This document shows, in pieces, positions 23,179-33,136 of a stretch of 64,000 nt of DNA. This DNA comes from Lepidodermella squamata (taxonomy: Eukaryota; Gastrotricha): contig JBLDXI010000015.1 of NCBI GenBank assembly GCA_047495785.1, positions 1,302,001 through 1,366,000 of the forward strand, in the 5' to 3' direction. The notes beneath the pieces are model-generated. The model saw only the letters and a program-made list of their open reading frames with translations, searched no databases and was not told the DNA's origin. The translations under genes and the position numbers were made by a program. The stretch's first letter is position 1. Each line of letters opens with the position of its first letter.

Positions 23179-23945
23179 GAAATTGCTAGCAAGATCTAGT
23201 GGATATGTTTGTAATAATTTTATTAGTATTTAAAAATAGTTTTTTGGTAATATTAGCGGAAATTAATGGGGCTTTATTGACAAGCCTATGAATCTCCACA
23301 ATGTTTGCATCTACTTGGCAAACAGGTAGCTCCAAATTCCAAATTCTAAAACGAAATTTAATTCTCGAAAATTCATCAGCTTGCCAGAGAAAAATGAGAT
23401 TAAAACGCCATAAAGAAGCGTTCAAACAGAGAATGACGAAATGGTAGTCTGCAGCTTACTCACGTTCCTAAGCTTGCTGCATCTCTGATGACAGGGATGG
23501 AGCATGAAATCATGTCCAAGTCATGTCTACGGATTAACCAATGACTGCGCTGTAAAATGCCACTCGTGATAAATTATCACCAGAACTTTACCATATATAT
23601 TTTACTCGGTGGATACTGACAGTAGCTTCAAACATGTTACTTAACAATGGGAAGGCCAGAAAGTTTTTCCAAACTTCGCAATTGCCCGCCCTTATCTATT
23701 TTGGACACTAGCAACTAGCGAAGTAGACGTTTAGTACTAGGCTTCTTTGATGTCAGTGTCTTTGAGCCATGAAATTAGTGCAAACGGAATGAAACAAGAT
23801 ATCGCTAGTATATACGCATCTGGGCTTTGTTTTGGTGTAAGATGGACTCCTTCGTGCGATTAAAATGAAACCTTTGTAACCGAGGTTCAAACCTTTGTTC
23901 GTATACCGCATAGTTTATTTTAAAATCAAATCCGATTGCATCAAC
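23179..23945. other. intergenic between two channel genes
   Basis: Upstream region of copy 2 and downstream region of copy 3, both on the minus strand. No open frame with a recognisable domain and no RNA gene. Confidence 0.5.
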
Positions 23946-25082
23946 TTACACGTATAGAAGGATTGTTATAATGTTAAGTGCCAGCTGTGCAGAAATGAAA
24001 AAAATGACGGCCAAAATTTCAATAACAATACCAACCGTGAGACCGGAGCAGCAAAGCTTCCGAGACATCACGCCAGCCCTCTTGTTTAAGCAGAAGCAGA
24101 TACTGGCGGAATATAGGGATAAAAACATTCCAAAAATTGTTTGGCCGAATATGTAATAAGCAGCTATAATACGGCTGGGAGTTTTCGGTAAGTTTTGCAA
24201 CACCTGATCCTGAATCACAAAAATTGCGAGCATAACCGTACAGGCGTAACAAGACCTATCAGGCAGTTCTGGTGGAATCAAAAATGATGAAATGATCATG
24301 ATACTCAGTATGAGACATGGGGCGAATGAGTTTAGCAAGTAGTAATCAGGTTTTCGCTTGAACTTCATGTAAAAAGTAACTTGAATAATGCTGGAGTTGA
24401 ACCGTGGATGAATAGTCACACCCAAATCAGAAATGCTTTTTAGTTCAGTTGACTTCGAGACAAACTCCCAGTTGGAATTTCGGGGCATAAATTCCGATTT
24501 TGTGTAATCCGAGTAATCAGCATGTGCGAAGGCGACATTTCGAGGTGACCTGGATGACATAAGTGTGACCCCACATGTTTGCTCATCAAAAGGAAACAGC
24601 CAAAAGTTCAAGTCGCAATATGTTACGATCTCGCCAGCTAGATAGTAGACAAAAGTCCCAGTTGATGGTTCAATTTGTATGGCTGATTGTAACCCGGAAC
24701 TTTCGCCCAAAACCGAATCTCCGAGGCTATTTCGTATTCCGATGTAAGGTCTCCAGTAAGATTTTGGGTCGTCGTTTTGCAGAACGGTTACACTCTCAGG
24801 CCACCAGCTAGAAGAGCTGAGGTAAAACTCCTTGACACATGGAACCTCCCATCGAAAACTTATAGATCCAATGATCCTCAAAGATTCGCCTACGTCATTG
24901 ATCTCGAGGAATCTATCCACAATGAAATACACTTTTACTTGTGTGGGTATTCCCTCTAATTCTTGAGGTGAATTAACGTAGTATGCAATGGGACAATTGC
25001 GGAATAGCGAATCGGTGTAATTTGACGAGGGCTGAGAAAAAGCGTTGCCAAGCAACGTCATCAGTAGCATTGATGTAAGCAT
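23946..25082 (-). CDS. Cys-loop ligand-gated ion channel subunit, intronless (copy 3)
   Basis: Single exon, 378 residues from the ATG at 25082; the longer frame to 25109 begins with TTG and was not used. A signal peptide (MLTSMLLMTLLGNAFS) precedes the ligand-binding domain. YWRPYIGIRN is in the loop-A position. The Cys-loop is CDLNFWLFPFDEQTC, M1 begins PDYYLLNSFAPC, M2 follows PPELPDRSC, and the M3-M4 loop is again about 20 residues (CLNKRAGVMSRKLCC). The loop-C region reads HPRFNSSIIQVTF without vicinal Cys. It is the most divergent intact copy. Ligand unknown. Confidence 0.92.
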   Translation of the reverse strand: MLTSMLLMTLLGNAFSQPSSNYTDSLFRNCPIAYYVNSPQELEGIPTQVKVYFIVDRFLEINDVGESLRIIGSISFRWEVPCVKEFYLSSSSWWPESVTVLQNDDPKSYWRPYIGIRNSLGDSVLGESSGLQSAIQIEPSTGTFVYYLAGEIVTYCDLNFWLFPFDEQTCGVTLMSSRSPRNVAFAHADYSDYTKSEFMPRNSNWEFVSKSTELKSISDLGVTIHPRFNSSIIQVTFYMKFKRKPDYYLLNSFAPCLILSIMIISSFLIPPELPDRSCYACTVMLAIFVIQDQVLQNLPKTPSRIIAAYYIFGQTIFGMFLSLYSASICFCLNKRAGVMSRKLCCSGLTVGIVIEILAVIFFISAQLALNIITILLYV

Positions 25083-26202
25083 TTCTCGGGAGAGCTTTAT
25101 AGATTGCAAAATTGATAAGTTTCATGTTTTTAGCTCTACACATCACTTGAAAATTATATGGCATGAGATAGCGGATGTTTGCTCCCTTAAGCAAATAGAT
25201 AATTGCAATAAAAATAAAAAATTATTAATCCAGCATGATGCTCACACCATCGTGAAATTCTTTGGCAACCCGTGAACTTCACGATGCGCAAGTTCACCGA
25301 TTTTATTGATTTTCCCTTTTCGACGTAACTCTGTGTAATTGTGCAGTCATTTGAACCCAATGTTAAATTCCGAATACCTGAGAAAGGATGGAGGATAGAG
25401 CTTCAGCTACGATGGCTCCATAACGGCGAGGAATTCGCTCATGAGATTTCGCGAGCTTATTGAAATGGGTCCTGGCTGTTTAGGGTCAAGATATGGGCTC
25501 GGCGAACCTCATGGTTATGGGATGACAAGCGTTTGAAAAAATGGAAATTTTGCATGCAGATTTAGGTAACCTTACCCTTAAATTATATTTCGCTCTTATT
25601 TTTTGCTCACCAGATACTTTCGCATTTGTCTGTAATGCCTTCTTACATCAATAAAATTTATTGAAAAGCCAATTCCAAACATATACAGCGTATCCTGTAT
25701 AGCGGAGGATAGCATCTCCTGTATAGCATCGTTCCTCGGTGAGATATTCGATCAGCCTACTTTCAGCCGTTTGAGCTTTCGCGCAGACGGCTGTCTTAAC
25801 GAGGGTTGACTTTGGACGTTGGACGAAACATGTTTGAAAAGGCGTTCAATATCGGGCTTTGCTCGCCCGCGGGTAACCTCAGCAGTAGCAACAGTTCGGG
25901 AGTTCCCTTGAAATTCTTTGAATTGTAGTTTGCCGCAGGCATTCAGTTTTCGCCGCATTATATCCAGCTGTGGCCATTTAAGATCTAAAGCGCACGTTTC
26001 CAGCAAATAATATGATATATAATGCCAATTCAAGAGTTCTAAGTACAAGCACGTCGTGAAGATTCAACTTTCCGACAATTAGCGATCTAAATGAGGTGTT
26101 GATCACGTTTCAGTGTCATTACCGAATACTCTATCATACTGTCGCGAGTTGCTTCCGGGCTTGCATATTCGGCGTTCACGTTTATATTGTGAACGCTTGG
26201 AC
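25083..26202. other. intergenic between divergently transcribed channel and GPCR genes
   Basis: The channel gene reads left and the GPCR at 26203 reads right, so this 1.1 kb should contain both promoters. A 98-codon minus-strand frame at 25752-26048 shows no domain and is left out. Confidence 0.45.
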
Positions 26203-27537
26203 ATGTTGGCGAACCAGACTCAAACTATCATCCAAGGTTCTTGGGTGGTTCTGAATCTAGCAGACGGAGGATTCTCTGGACCGAGGGCGTATTTCATCGG
26301 GGTATTTCATGATCTCAACGCTAAGACGCTGACTGAACGCCTTTCTTATACAGTGCCGTTCCTTCTTGATACTGATACTGATACTGTTTTATTTTGCAAT
26401 TTGTCTTTCGACATTTAGCAATTAGGAATCTTGTGACCGCTTTGATATTTGCAGCAAGTCTGGCAAATGCTATCATTTTCTACCAACGAGGTGTGAAACG
26501 AAACTTTTTCCTTCTCAACAGCGCTCACATGGCATGTAATCTTCTGTTCGCGGTTAATTATTCCGTTGCCCTTGTCGTAGCGCTGCCTACAGGTCTATGG
26601 GAAGCTGGAGAATCCCTTTGTACTGGGATAACTTGGTTTATGTACACAATCGGTGGATTTGGCGTTATCACAATGGCTCTCATCAGCTACGAGCGACGAC
26701 TTTGTGTTCTGGGGATCAGTCCGAGTCCAAATGCCGGTTCAAAAAAGGTTTGAAACATGTTCGTTTATTGATTATCGTGCTAATATGCTCGACATAGATT
26801 CTGGCTCTTACGCTAGCTCTTTTCATCCTGTGCGGATTAATCTCTGCCATATTCACCCTGTATCCATTTCCAACCTTGAAGAACTCTAGTCATCATATTC
26901 CAGCGCTCAATAATGGAAGCCGAGTTGGATTCTGTGCAACATTTGAGTATCGTATTGCCAACGGCTTGGACACTTCCTTACTCTCAATGCTGTACGGATC
27001 AGCTGTGTTAGGAGGCTCTGGCACATTCCTAGTCTACAATTACTGGTAACTCAAATGCTTGTAAGCTGTAAGCAATGCCGTCAGTTTTTTAACTTGAAAT
27101 TTAGGTTGATTTTTGCGAAAATTCGAGAAACACGTCGAAGAAGCGCCACGAGAAGCGGTGATTGGCAGAGGCGGGAGTTTTGGTTTGCTAAGCAATCTCT
27201 TGCTATCTTCTTCTTCTACGCAGTTTTCCGATTGCCCGTCGCTTTTGTCTTGGTATTCATAATGCTTTACGATGGGATAGGGCCTCAGTTGGCGACAGGT
27301 TGGTCTTACAAAGCTACAATTCTCGCCGCGATGGTCGAGATGTTCACAGCGCCAGCAGTTCAATGCATCAGACCAGGTCAGTTCAGTAGGCTTTGGACTG
27401 CCATGAAAGGCGGCGGGAAGTTGAAGCGAGTCTCAACAATGGATAACCCTAATTGGACGACTACAAAAACTTCAAGGAGTAGCGGCACAGCTTACATCGC
27501 AACTTCTTACAATTCAACCGTCGAAGCGAAATTCTGA
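26203..27537 (+). CDS. divergent rhodopsin-class GPCR, not of the main family
   Basis: Exons 26203-26288, 26426-26747, 26798-27045 and 27105-27537 give 362 residues with consistent phases (2, 0, 2). The glycosylated N-terminus (NQT) is short. TM1 is ALIFAASLANAIIFYQRG. ECL1 has the typical Trp (GLWEAGESLC), with the disulfide Cys at the start of TM3. The TM3 end reads ISYERRLCVLG, in place of DRY. TM4 begins the third exon, TM5 ends in FLVYNYW, TM6 is SLAIFFFYAVFRLPVAFVLVF, and TM7 ends EMFTAPAVQCIRP instead of NPxxY. The tail is Ser/Thr-rich and ends SYNSTVEAKF. Somewhat like invertebrate orphan or opsin-like receptors; there is no retinal Lys in TM7 that I can place. The first intron is the least certain. 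Confidence 0.72.
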
Positions 27538-27762
27538 TTTATTTGTTGTCAACTACGACGATACGGATACAGCGCGAATTAAAATTATCGATCTTGGCGC
27601 TTGGCGTACTGAGTCACGCCCATTGTAATTAATACGAGCTCACAGACATGTCTGATATCTCTGATATCTCGATTTGTAATAGATACATCTATTTTTCCAT
27701 TCTCCTGGTCGAGTTAATTGTCGTAAAAATTATCAAATAAATGAAAGCCCCACCTTAATAAA

Positions 27763-30129
27763 ATGAGTGATGGTGTCAATTCTATTGCAACGAGTTGGAG
27801 GATCAAGGCTATGAATTTAGGCACCATTCTGTCGGTAATATTTTCCTTACTTTTCGATGCATCGGCACAGCCTTACACCCTGAGTTCTGAAGGATTGATT
27901 TCGGATGAAAGCCAATGGCAAGTTGAATACGTAAAGCAGCTACCGATGTTTAGCTCAGCAAAACATGGAGAACGGTTGAACGATGACTTGAAAGCGAGCA
28001 ACCTTCCAGGTCCATCAAATTCTCTCTACACTTCAATTTACTGCAAAGATTCTATAGCCGTATCTCGACCTCTGATTCCGCCTTCAGCTAATTGGACGTC
28101 TGTGATGAGTTCCAGTATGACGATAGCTGGTTTTTACTTCAGAAATTCCACTGGTATGAGCACTTGGGCGATATTTGAAGATGCTGACTGGCAATGGGAA
28201 TTGGTTTTCAAATATGAGGATTTCGGATCAGTTTTGGCGGAAAAATTTGTTCAAAAGAGACCGTCTTGGCTTAATTTACCATCTGAAAGGTGGAATTTCC
28301 TTATATGGACATGGTCATGGAACCAGACTCTTAGCAGTGTGGAGATTTATTGCGGTATTGCAGTGGCCTTGTGCTCAGAGTTCTACTACGACAAATTTCC
28401 ATTGCCAAAGTATCACCGTCTGAGTTTGGGCTACTTGACGCCCGGGGATCGAATGGGGCCTGTTTTTTATTACCAAACTTCCCAACAAGAAAAATGGCGG
28501 CAAACGCTTCTTCCATGTTTCGCCAAATACCGCAGGTACTGCAGACAAGATCTATACGGCCTTGCGCCTTATTATGGGCCGAGATATGGAGATTTGGTGT
28601 TTTTTGCCCCGTTGGACATTGACAGTCCACTATTCGATACAGTTTACAGCAGACCGTCGATCATCAATAATGCAGCCTCTTACTATCCACTTCTGGTCAC
28701 AAAATCAGGCGAAGATTGGCTAGCAAGATGGGATCTGATGTATTTGAACCTTGTTTTTACGAAAACGAACTTCACACTAACTTTTCAACTGTTCTGCAAG
28801 TTAGACTACAATGAAGAAGTGAAATTGTTCAAATTAGACAATTTCGTTGTTTCAGTTCGAAATTCATGCAATGCCATTCGATTGGATTCAAATGAAGAAG
28901 TTATCGATTTTAACTTGGATTATACCCCAGAATTTTGGCATTTGATATCGCTTAGATTTCTAGAAAACTCAAATATTGTCTCCATGAGCTATCAATACCC
29001 CGAAAAAGACTATCATCGTTTCTCAATCGACTATGTGAAAAATTTAATTTTCGGGCCTCAAGTTATTTTGACTTCATACCGGAAAATGATGCTTAACAAT
29101 TCAAAAATAGACTTCTTCGATGTTAACTCCGAAGTGAAAGCCACAATAGCCTGCGTTTCGATTTATAAAGCTTACTTGCACGAGAATGTGCTGAAGGCAT
29201 TGCCTTGCTTGTGCCCTGGTCAAAACCGAACCACAACACCCGACTTTTTACTCTCAGATTCTAAATGTAAAGAGGACCGGTTAAATACCTGGATATTCCC
29301 AGTTTGGCTGAGAGAAGCATCCGGTTTCTACCCGATGGATGCTGCGAGTGGCTTCGCGGATGTTACCAAGAGACTTACAGGGTACTCGGTAACAGGTGCG
29401 GGGGATAGACAAGGAATAGCTCCTGGGTTCATGCCAGCTTATGATGGCCCTTTCGGTGAGAAAAATGGCGCACATGGCCTCACGATGCAGTCGATAATAG
29501 ATCAAGGTCTATCTGCAGGAATTATCAACGATTTTCTAAATGCAGTGAACTCAGATTCTGATCAATATCTCGATTTTACGTTGTCTTGGATGTTCAGCGT
29601 GAAAAATCCAAATCTTGATTATAGGATACTTTTCCGCATTATCCTTGATGGAAATGGATATTATTTTGACATTAGCTGTAATGGTCACCACGAGCTTCAA
29701 GTTAACAATATGAAGCCTGCTCTAGGGAAATGCCCTCAACCTGGGCAATGGCAAATCTTCACAGTGTCTTGGAACAAAACTTCGCAGCAATTCTCGTCGC
29801 TCTTCAACAACGGATCTCTCTACAAATCTGTGAAGATGTGGGATCCTAAAAAAACTTTCCTGACTTCAAAAGGATTTGCGCCTCAATTGCTTATAGGTCC
29901 ATTTGATGGCTTAAAGCCGGGAGATCGCTTGGCGTGTTTATTTATGGAGAAGAAACTGTTGAATAGATCACAGATAGCGGAGCTTGAGAATATCTGCAAG
30001 ACAAAGGGACGAGTTGAGATGATGAACCTTCCATCTTTTCCAACGATAAACTGTGGCTGGAAGGCACCAGTTGTGATGTATTTTATAGGATCCCTTTATT
30101 CATCCCTTTATTCATACGTTATACTATGA
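27763..30129 (+). CDS. secreted or surface protein with three LamG-like modules (copy 3, intronless)
   Basis: A single 788-residue frame, paralogue of the genes at 13282 and 15730. The signal peptide is probably the hydrophobic stretch LGTILSVIFSLLFDASAQ; an in-frame ATG at 27811 starts right at it, so translation may begin there. Modules 2 and 3 open with FFAPLDIDSPLFD and GFYPMDA; module 1's opener is degenerate. The CLCPGQNRTTTP signature and the GIAPGFMPAYDGPFG block are conserved. The C-terminus is hydrophobic (VVMYFIGSLYSSLYSYVIL), fitting a GPI signal. The intron shared by copies 1 and 2 is absent, and the frame runs through that point without a gap. It is separated from the other copies by the channel array and a GPCR. 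Confidence 0.8.
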   Translation: MSDGVNSIATSWRIKAMNLGTILSVIFSLLFDASAQPYTLSSEGLISDESQWQVEYVKQLPMFSSAKHGERLNDDLKASNLPGPSNSLYTSIYCKDSIAVSRPLIPPSANWTSVMSSSMTIAGFYFRNSTGMSTWAIFEDADWQWELVFKYEDFGSVLAEKFVQKRPSWLNLPSERWNFLIWTWSWNQTLSSVEIYCGIAVALCSEFYYDKFPLPKYHRLSLGYLTPGDRMGPVFYYQTSQQEKWRQTLLPCFAKYRRYCRQDLYGLAPYYGPRYGDLVFFAPLDIDSPLFDTVYSRPSIINNAASYYPLLVTKSGEDWLARWDLMYLNLVFTKTNFTLTFQLFCKLDYNEEVKLFKLDNFVVSVRNSCNAIRLDSNEEVIDFNLDYTPEFWHLISLRFLENSNIVSMSYQYPEKDYHRFSIDYVKNLIFGPQVILTSYRKMMLNNSKIDFFDVNSEVKATIACVSIYKAYLHENVLKALPCLCPGQNRTTTPDFLLSDSKCKEDRLNTWIFPVWLREASGFYPMDAASGFADVTKRLTGYSVTGAGDRQGIAPGFMPAYDGPFGEKNGAHGLTMQSIIDQGLSAGIINDFLNAVNSDSDQYLDFTLSWMFSVKNPNLDYRILFRIILDGNGYYFDISCNGHHELQVNNMKPALGKCPQPGQWQIFTVSWNKTSQQFSSLFNNGSLYKSVKMWDPKKTFLTSKGFAPQLLIGPFDGLKPGDRLACLFMEKKLLNRSQIAELENICKTKGRVEMMNLPSFPTINCGWKAPVVMYFIGSLYSSLYSYVIL

Positions 30130-30285
30130 TTATATTGGCTATTGTTCCAAGCGCGAACTAATAGATGAAAAGTTTGATATTGAAATATCACAGCACGCAC
30201 ATGAAGAATTTCGTGTCTACGATCTACAAAAAACACTGTAGTTTCATTCCTAAATAAAAACGGAAAGATAATCTCCTGTTCTATC

Positions 30286-31410
30286 ATGCCAAATCGCCGT
30301 GAGATTTTATACCTTGCTGCTGTAGCCATCTTCCTTCTAATAGGGGCAATTCAATGCGAATCGACAAGTGAGAATGTAGTCGACCCAGAAATCATTTGCG
30401 GTATGCCACCGACTACTGGGATGTGCAGGGCTTACTTTACTCGCTTCCACTACAATCCATGGACGAAAAAATGTGAGACCTTTGTTTGGGGTGGTTGCGG
30501 AGGTATTTTATCAACTCAACAGAAGCAATTCAATCTGAAATAATTTGGCAGGAAATCAGAACAGCTTCGAAACATTGGAAGAATGTGAAACTATCTGCAA
30601 TGGGACAAATCCGGTTCCATACTCAACCCGGGCGCCCACCTTGCCCCCGACTTTCCCGCCAAACATAAGTGGGTGACTAATACGAAACATCGGTTCATAT
30701 GTTGCTTTCACCCATCTTAATAGCCCCCATTTGTAAACTGGACAGAAGTCAGGGGGATGGACATGAGATGTTTCGAAAGTTTTTCTACAGTAAACAATCC
30801 GGCGATTGCCAGGGTTTTATCTGGAGTGGCATTGGAGGCAATGGGAACCGGTTTGACACATACGACGAGTGTTTAAGGCAATGTTTCCCGGATGGTCGAT
30901 ATCCGCCGAGACCATCTACCACAAGCCCACAGGTATTTCCAGTAATGAGCCTTATCAATTCTTATGTCTGATTATAGAGGCCGAGTAATATGCCGAGAGG
31001 GTTACCTGTCGAGGTATCCACTACGGTATTCCAGACTTCTCCTACCCCTCGCCCCGAAACCGTCAGTACAACTAAAGTATCAACTCGAATTTTTACTGCC
31101 GGGAAAAGAGGTGCCAATTTTGCTACAAATGAGTGTTCTCGAATTGACAATTATTAATTTAGACGAGCGCTGTAAAATCGAGGACAAGTCCGGTGATTAT
31201 GTTCGTCTGCCAAGCGATATGCTTTCGAAGCTATATTATTACAACGCGGGACAAGCCAAATGCATGGTCATGAAATGTATCAACTGCAGTGTTGACGCAA
31301 TTGCTGCGTTTAAAAGCCAGACTGAATGTGAACAAGTCTGTGGTTCTGCAATTTTCAATCCCGCGTTTTTTACCTTCGCAACATTCTCCGGAGTTGGTGC
31401 AGATAAATGA
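30286..31410 (+). CDS. secreted three-domain Kunitz protein A (K1-K2-K3)
   Basis: Exons 30286-30502, 30552-30668, 30724-30932, 30978-31110 and 31163-31410; 307 residues, introns 45-55 bp. A signal peptide (LYLAAVAIFLLIGAIQC) is followed by three Kunitz/BPTI-like domains. K1 has all six Cys with TGMCRA (Arg in the P1 position, so a trypsin-type inhibitor is likely) and WGGCGGN; its last part is split off by a phase-1 intron after the GGCGG turn. K2 (CKLD...RQC) has only four Cys. K3 (CKIED...EQVC) has six, two of them in KCINC. A Pro/Thr-rich linker lies between K1 and K2 and a Thr/Ser-rich one between K2 and K3. AATAAA is 11 bp beyond the stop. Targets unknown. Confidence 0.85.
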
Positions 31411-31724
31411 AATAAGTGTGAATAAAATGTTTATCCCAGAAATAATCGGTCAATAAATCGTCGTTGCTTGCCAGGGAAATGAGTGTGCTTATTCCTTTTG
31501 CTTGTAATCTTCACAGGCTTAACACGATTTCATCGGCCTTACGCATGTTGTTATCATAACACCATTATGACGCGTGGTGAATAAATTGCTTCTGTTTCCA
31601 CCAAACAACAATTTGCTTAATTCTGCTGCGTGGGTCTGAAGACGCTTAATTGCTCGCGCGTGCAGCCACTTCCAACCCAGCTACATATCATTTTTTACAA
31701 GAAACTTCTCCAATTAAAATAAGA
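31411..31724. other. spacer between Kunitz genes A and B
   Basis: Holds the polyadenylation signal of gene A (31421-31426) and the upstream region of gene B. No other feature is visible. Confidence 0.5.
31421..31426 (+). terminator. polyadenylation signal AATAAA of Kunitz gene A
   Basis: Canonical hexamer 11 bp after the stop codon at 31410. Confidence 0.6.
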
Positions 31725-32881
31725 ATGCGGCCTGTTTTCATCTCCCTAGCACTAGCTAGCTTCCTCATTGGTCTTTCCGCCGCTGTCGACGGTCCAGATG
31801 TGATTTGCGGCCTGAAGCCGGATCGCGGGTCATGCAAACAGACCCTACGACGGTACTACTACAACCCCGACATCAGAACTTGCATGCGTTTTACTTACGG
31901 AGGCTGCGATGGTGAGTTATTCACGGCGAAATGTTTCTAACAATCTATTGCCGAAGAATTTAGGTAATATGAACAATTTTGAGGACATGGCATCCTGCAA
32001 CGCCGCCTGTGGCAAATCGAATCCAAGCACAACTAGGCCACTTAAATCGACCACGACCAAGCAAACAACTCCAGTCCCTCCAAGAATAGGTCAGAATTTC
32101 GGTAATACCTGACCTAGATCTTATTTAGACTTATTTCAGCTCCCATTTGCAAGTTGCCTCTAAATCGAGGCAATGGTACAGTTAATGGAAAGTCTGCCGA
32201 TAGTATTGCTCAGTTCTACTTCAACTTCGCCAGACTTCAGTGTGTGGCATTCATTTACACCGGCGATGGAGGAAATGCTAATCGGTTCAATTCATCGCAG
32301 GACTGCGTTAAGAAGTGCTACCTCGATGGATTGACAACGACTCCGACAGCTAAGGCAAAATACTTATTCAGCAGAAGACTGATTTTACATCTTTCCCTTG
32401 TAGACAACAACCAAACAACAAGACAGCAAGACGACAACCAAAGAAGCTTTTGAAGTCAGAAATCTGGCCGCAACAACAAAGAAGGCCAACAGAACAACCA
32501 CAAAGCGTACTACCAAGAAGCCAGTAGTGAGTTTGACGAAAACAACTCTTGCGACCCCGACAGGTTGGCTCGCGGTAGTTCCTATGAAAAAGATGGACAT
32601 CTATTTTGTTCTTAGATTCCCGTTGCCAACAAGGTATCAATTACGACAACTTTTTCAAAGTGTTCCCAATCGACGTGCCGCGATTTTACTACGACAATCA
32701 AACTGAATCTTGCCGGCAATTTACGTGCTATCGCTGCGGTAATGACCGGTTAAACTTCGGAACTTGGGCATCGTGTTACGAGGCTTGCATTGCGCCTACC
32801 CAGAAGCCACAGCCATTGCCAATCCCGATTTCTCAGCCCGATTTTCAAAGCGATAGCCAGGGGATGCTCTTCTGGTTTTAA
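31725..32881 (+). CDS. secreted three-domain Kunitz protein B (K1-K2-K3)
   Basis: Exons 31725-31911, 31964-32089, 32140-32354, 32404-32563 and 32616-32881; 317 residues. Start chosen at the ATG that opens a signal peptide (MRPVFISLALASFLIGLSAA). K1 has six Cys with RGSCKQ (Lys at P1) and YGGCDGN. K2 (CKLPLN...VKKC) has four Cys. K3 (CQQGI...YEAC) has six, including TCYRC. Linkers are Thr/Lys-rich. The exon layout and intron phases match gene A, so the two are duplicates. The third intron (32355-32403) begins GC instead of GT; no in-phase GT donor is available nearby, and the phases close only with the GC donor. The end of the tail (SQGMLFWF) is mildly hydrophobic. Confidence 0.82.
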
Positions 32882-33136
32882 TTGAATGCAAACATTCGAA
32901 TTTCGTTATTATCACAGGCTCTTTCAACTCCAGCTTAATAAGAGTCTAAATCTTTGCCACTGCCTATTTTTTATTCTTCTTAACATTTTTTCTAAGCTCT
33001 AAGCTACTACTATCAGGCATGTATTCCAGGGGAGAGAAAAAATTACTCAGCGCTTAACAAGTTTGCTGCAATAAATCTATCGTGGGGCAGCTACCCACCA
33101 TCGAAAAAAACAACAAAAAAACTTGAGTGTGAAAAA

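Noticed and set aside
25752-26048. 98-codon minus-strand frame
   Set aside because: No recognisable domain or signal peptide, and no in-phase neighbouring exon found.
30724-30932. Four-Cys Kunitz domain as a pseudo-exon or frameshift
   Set aside because: The frame is open, both splice phases fit, and two other genes carry the same four-Cys pattern.
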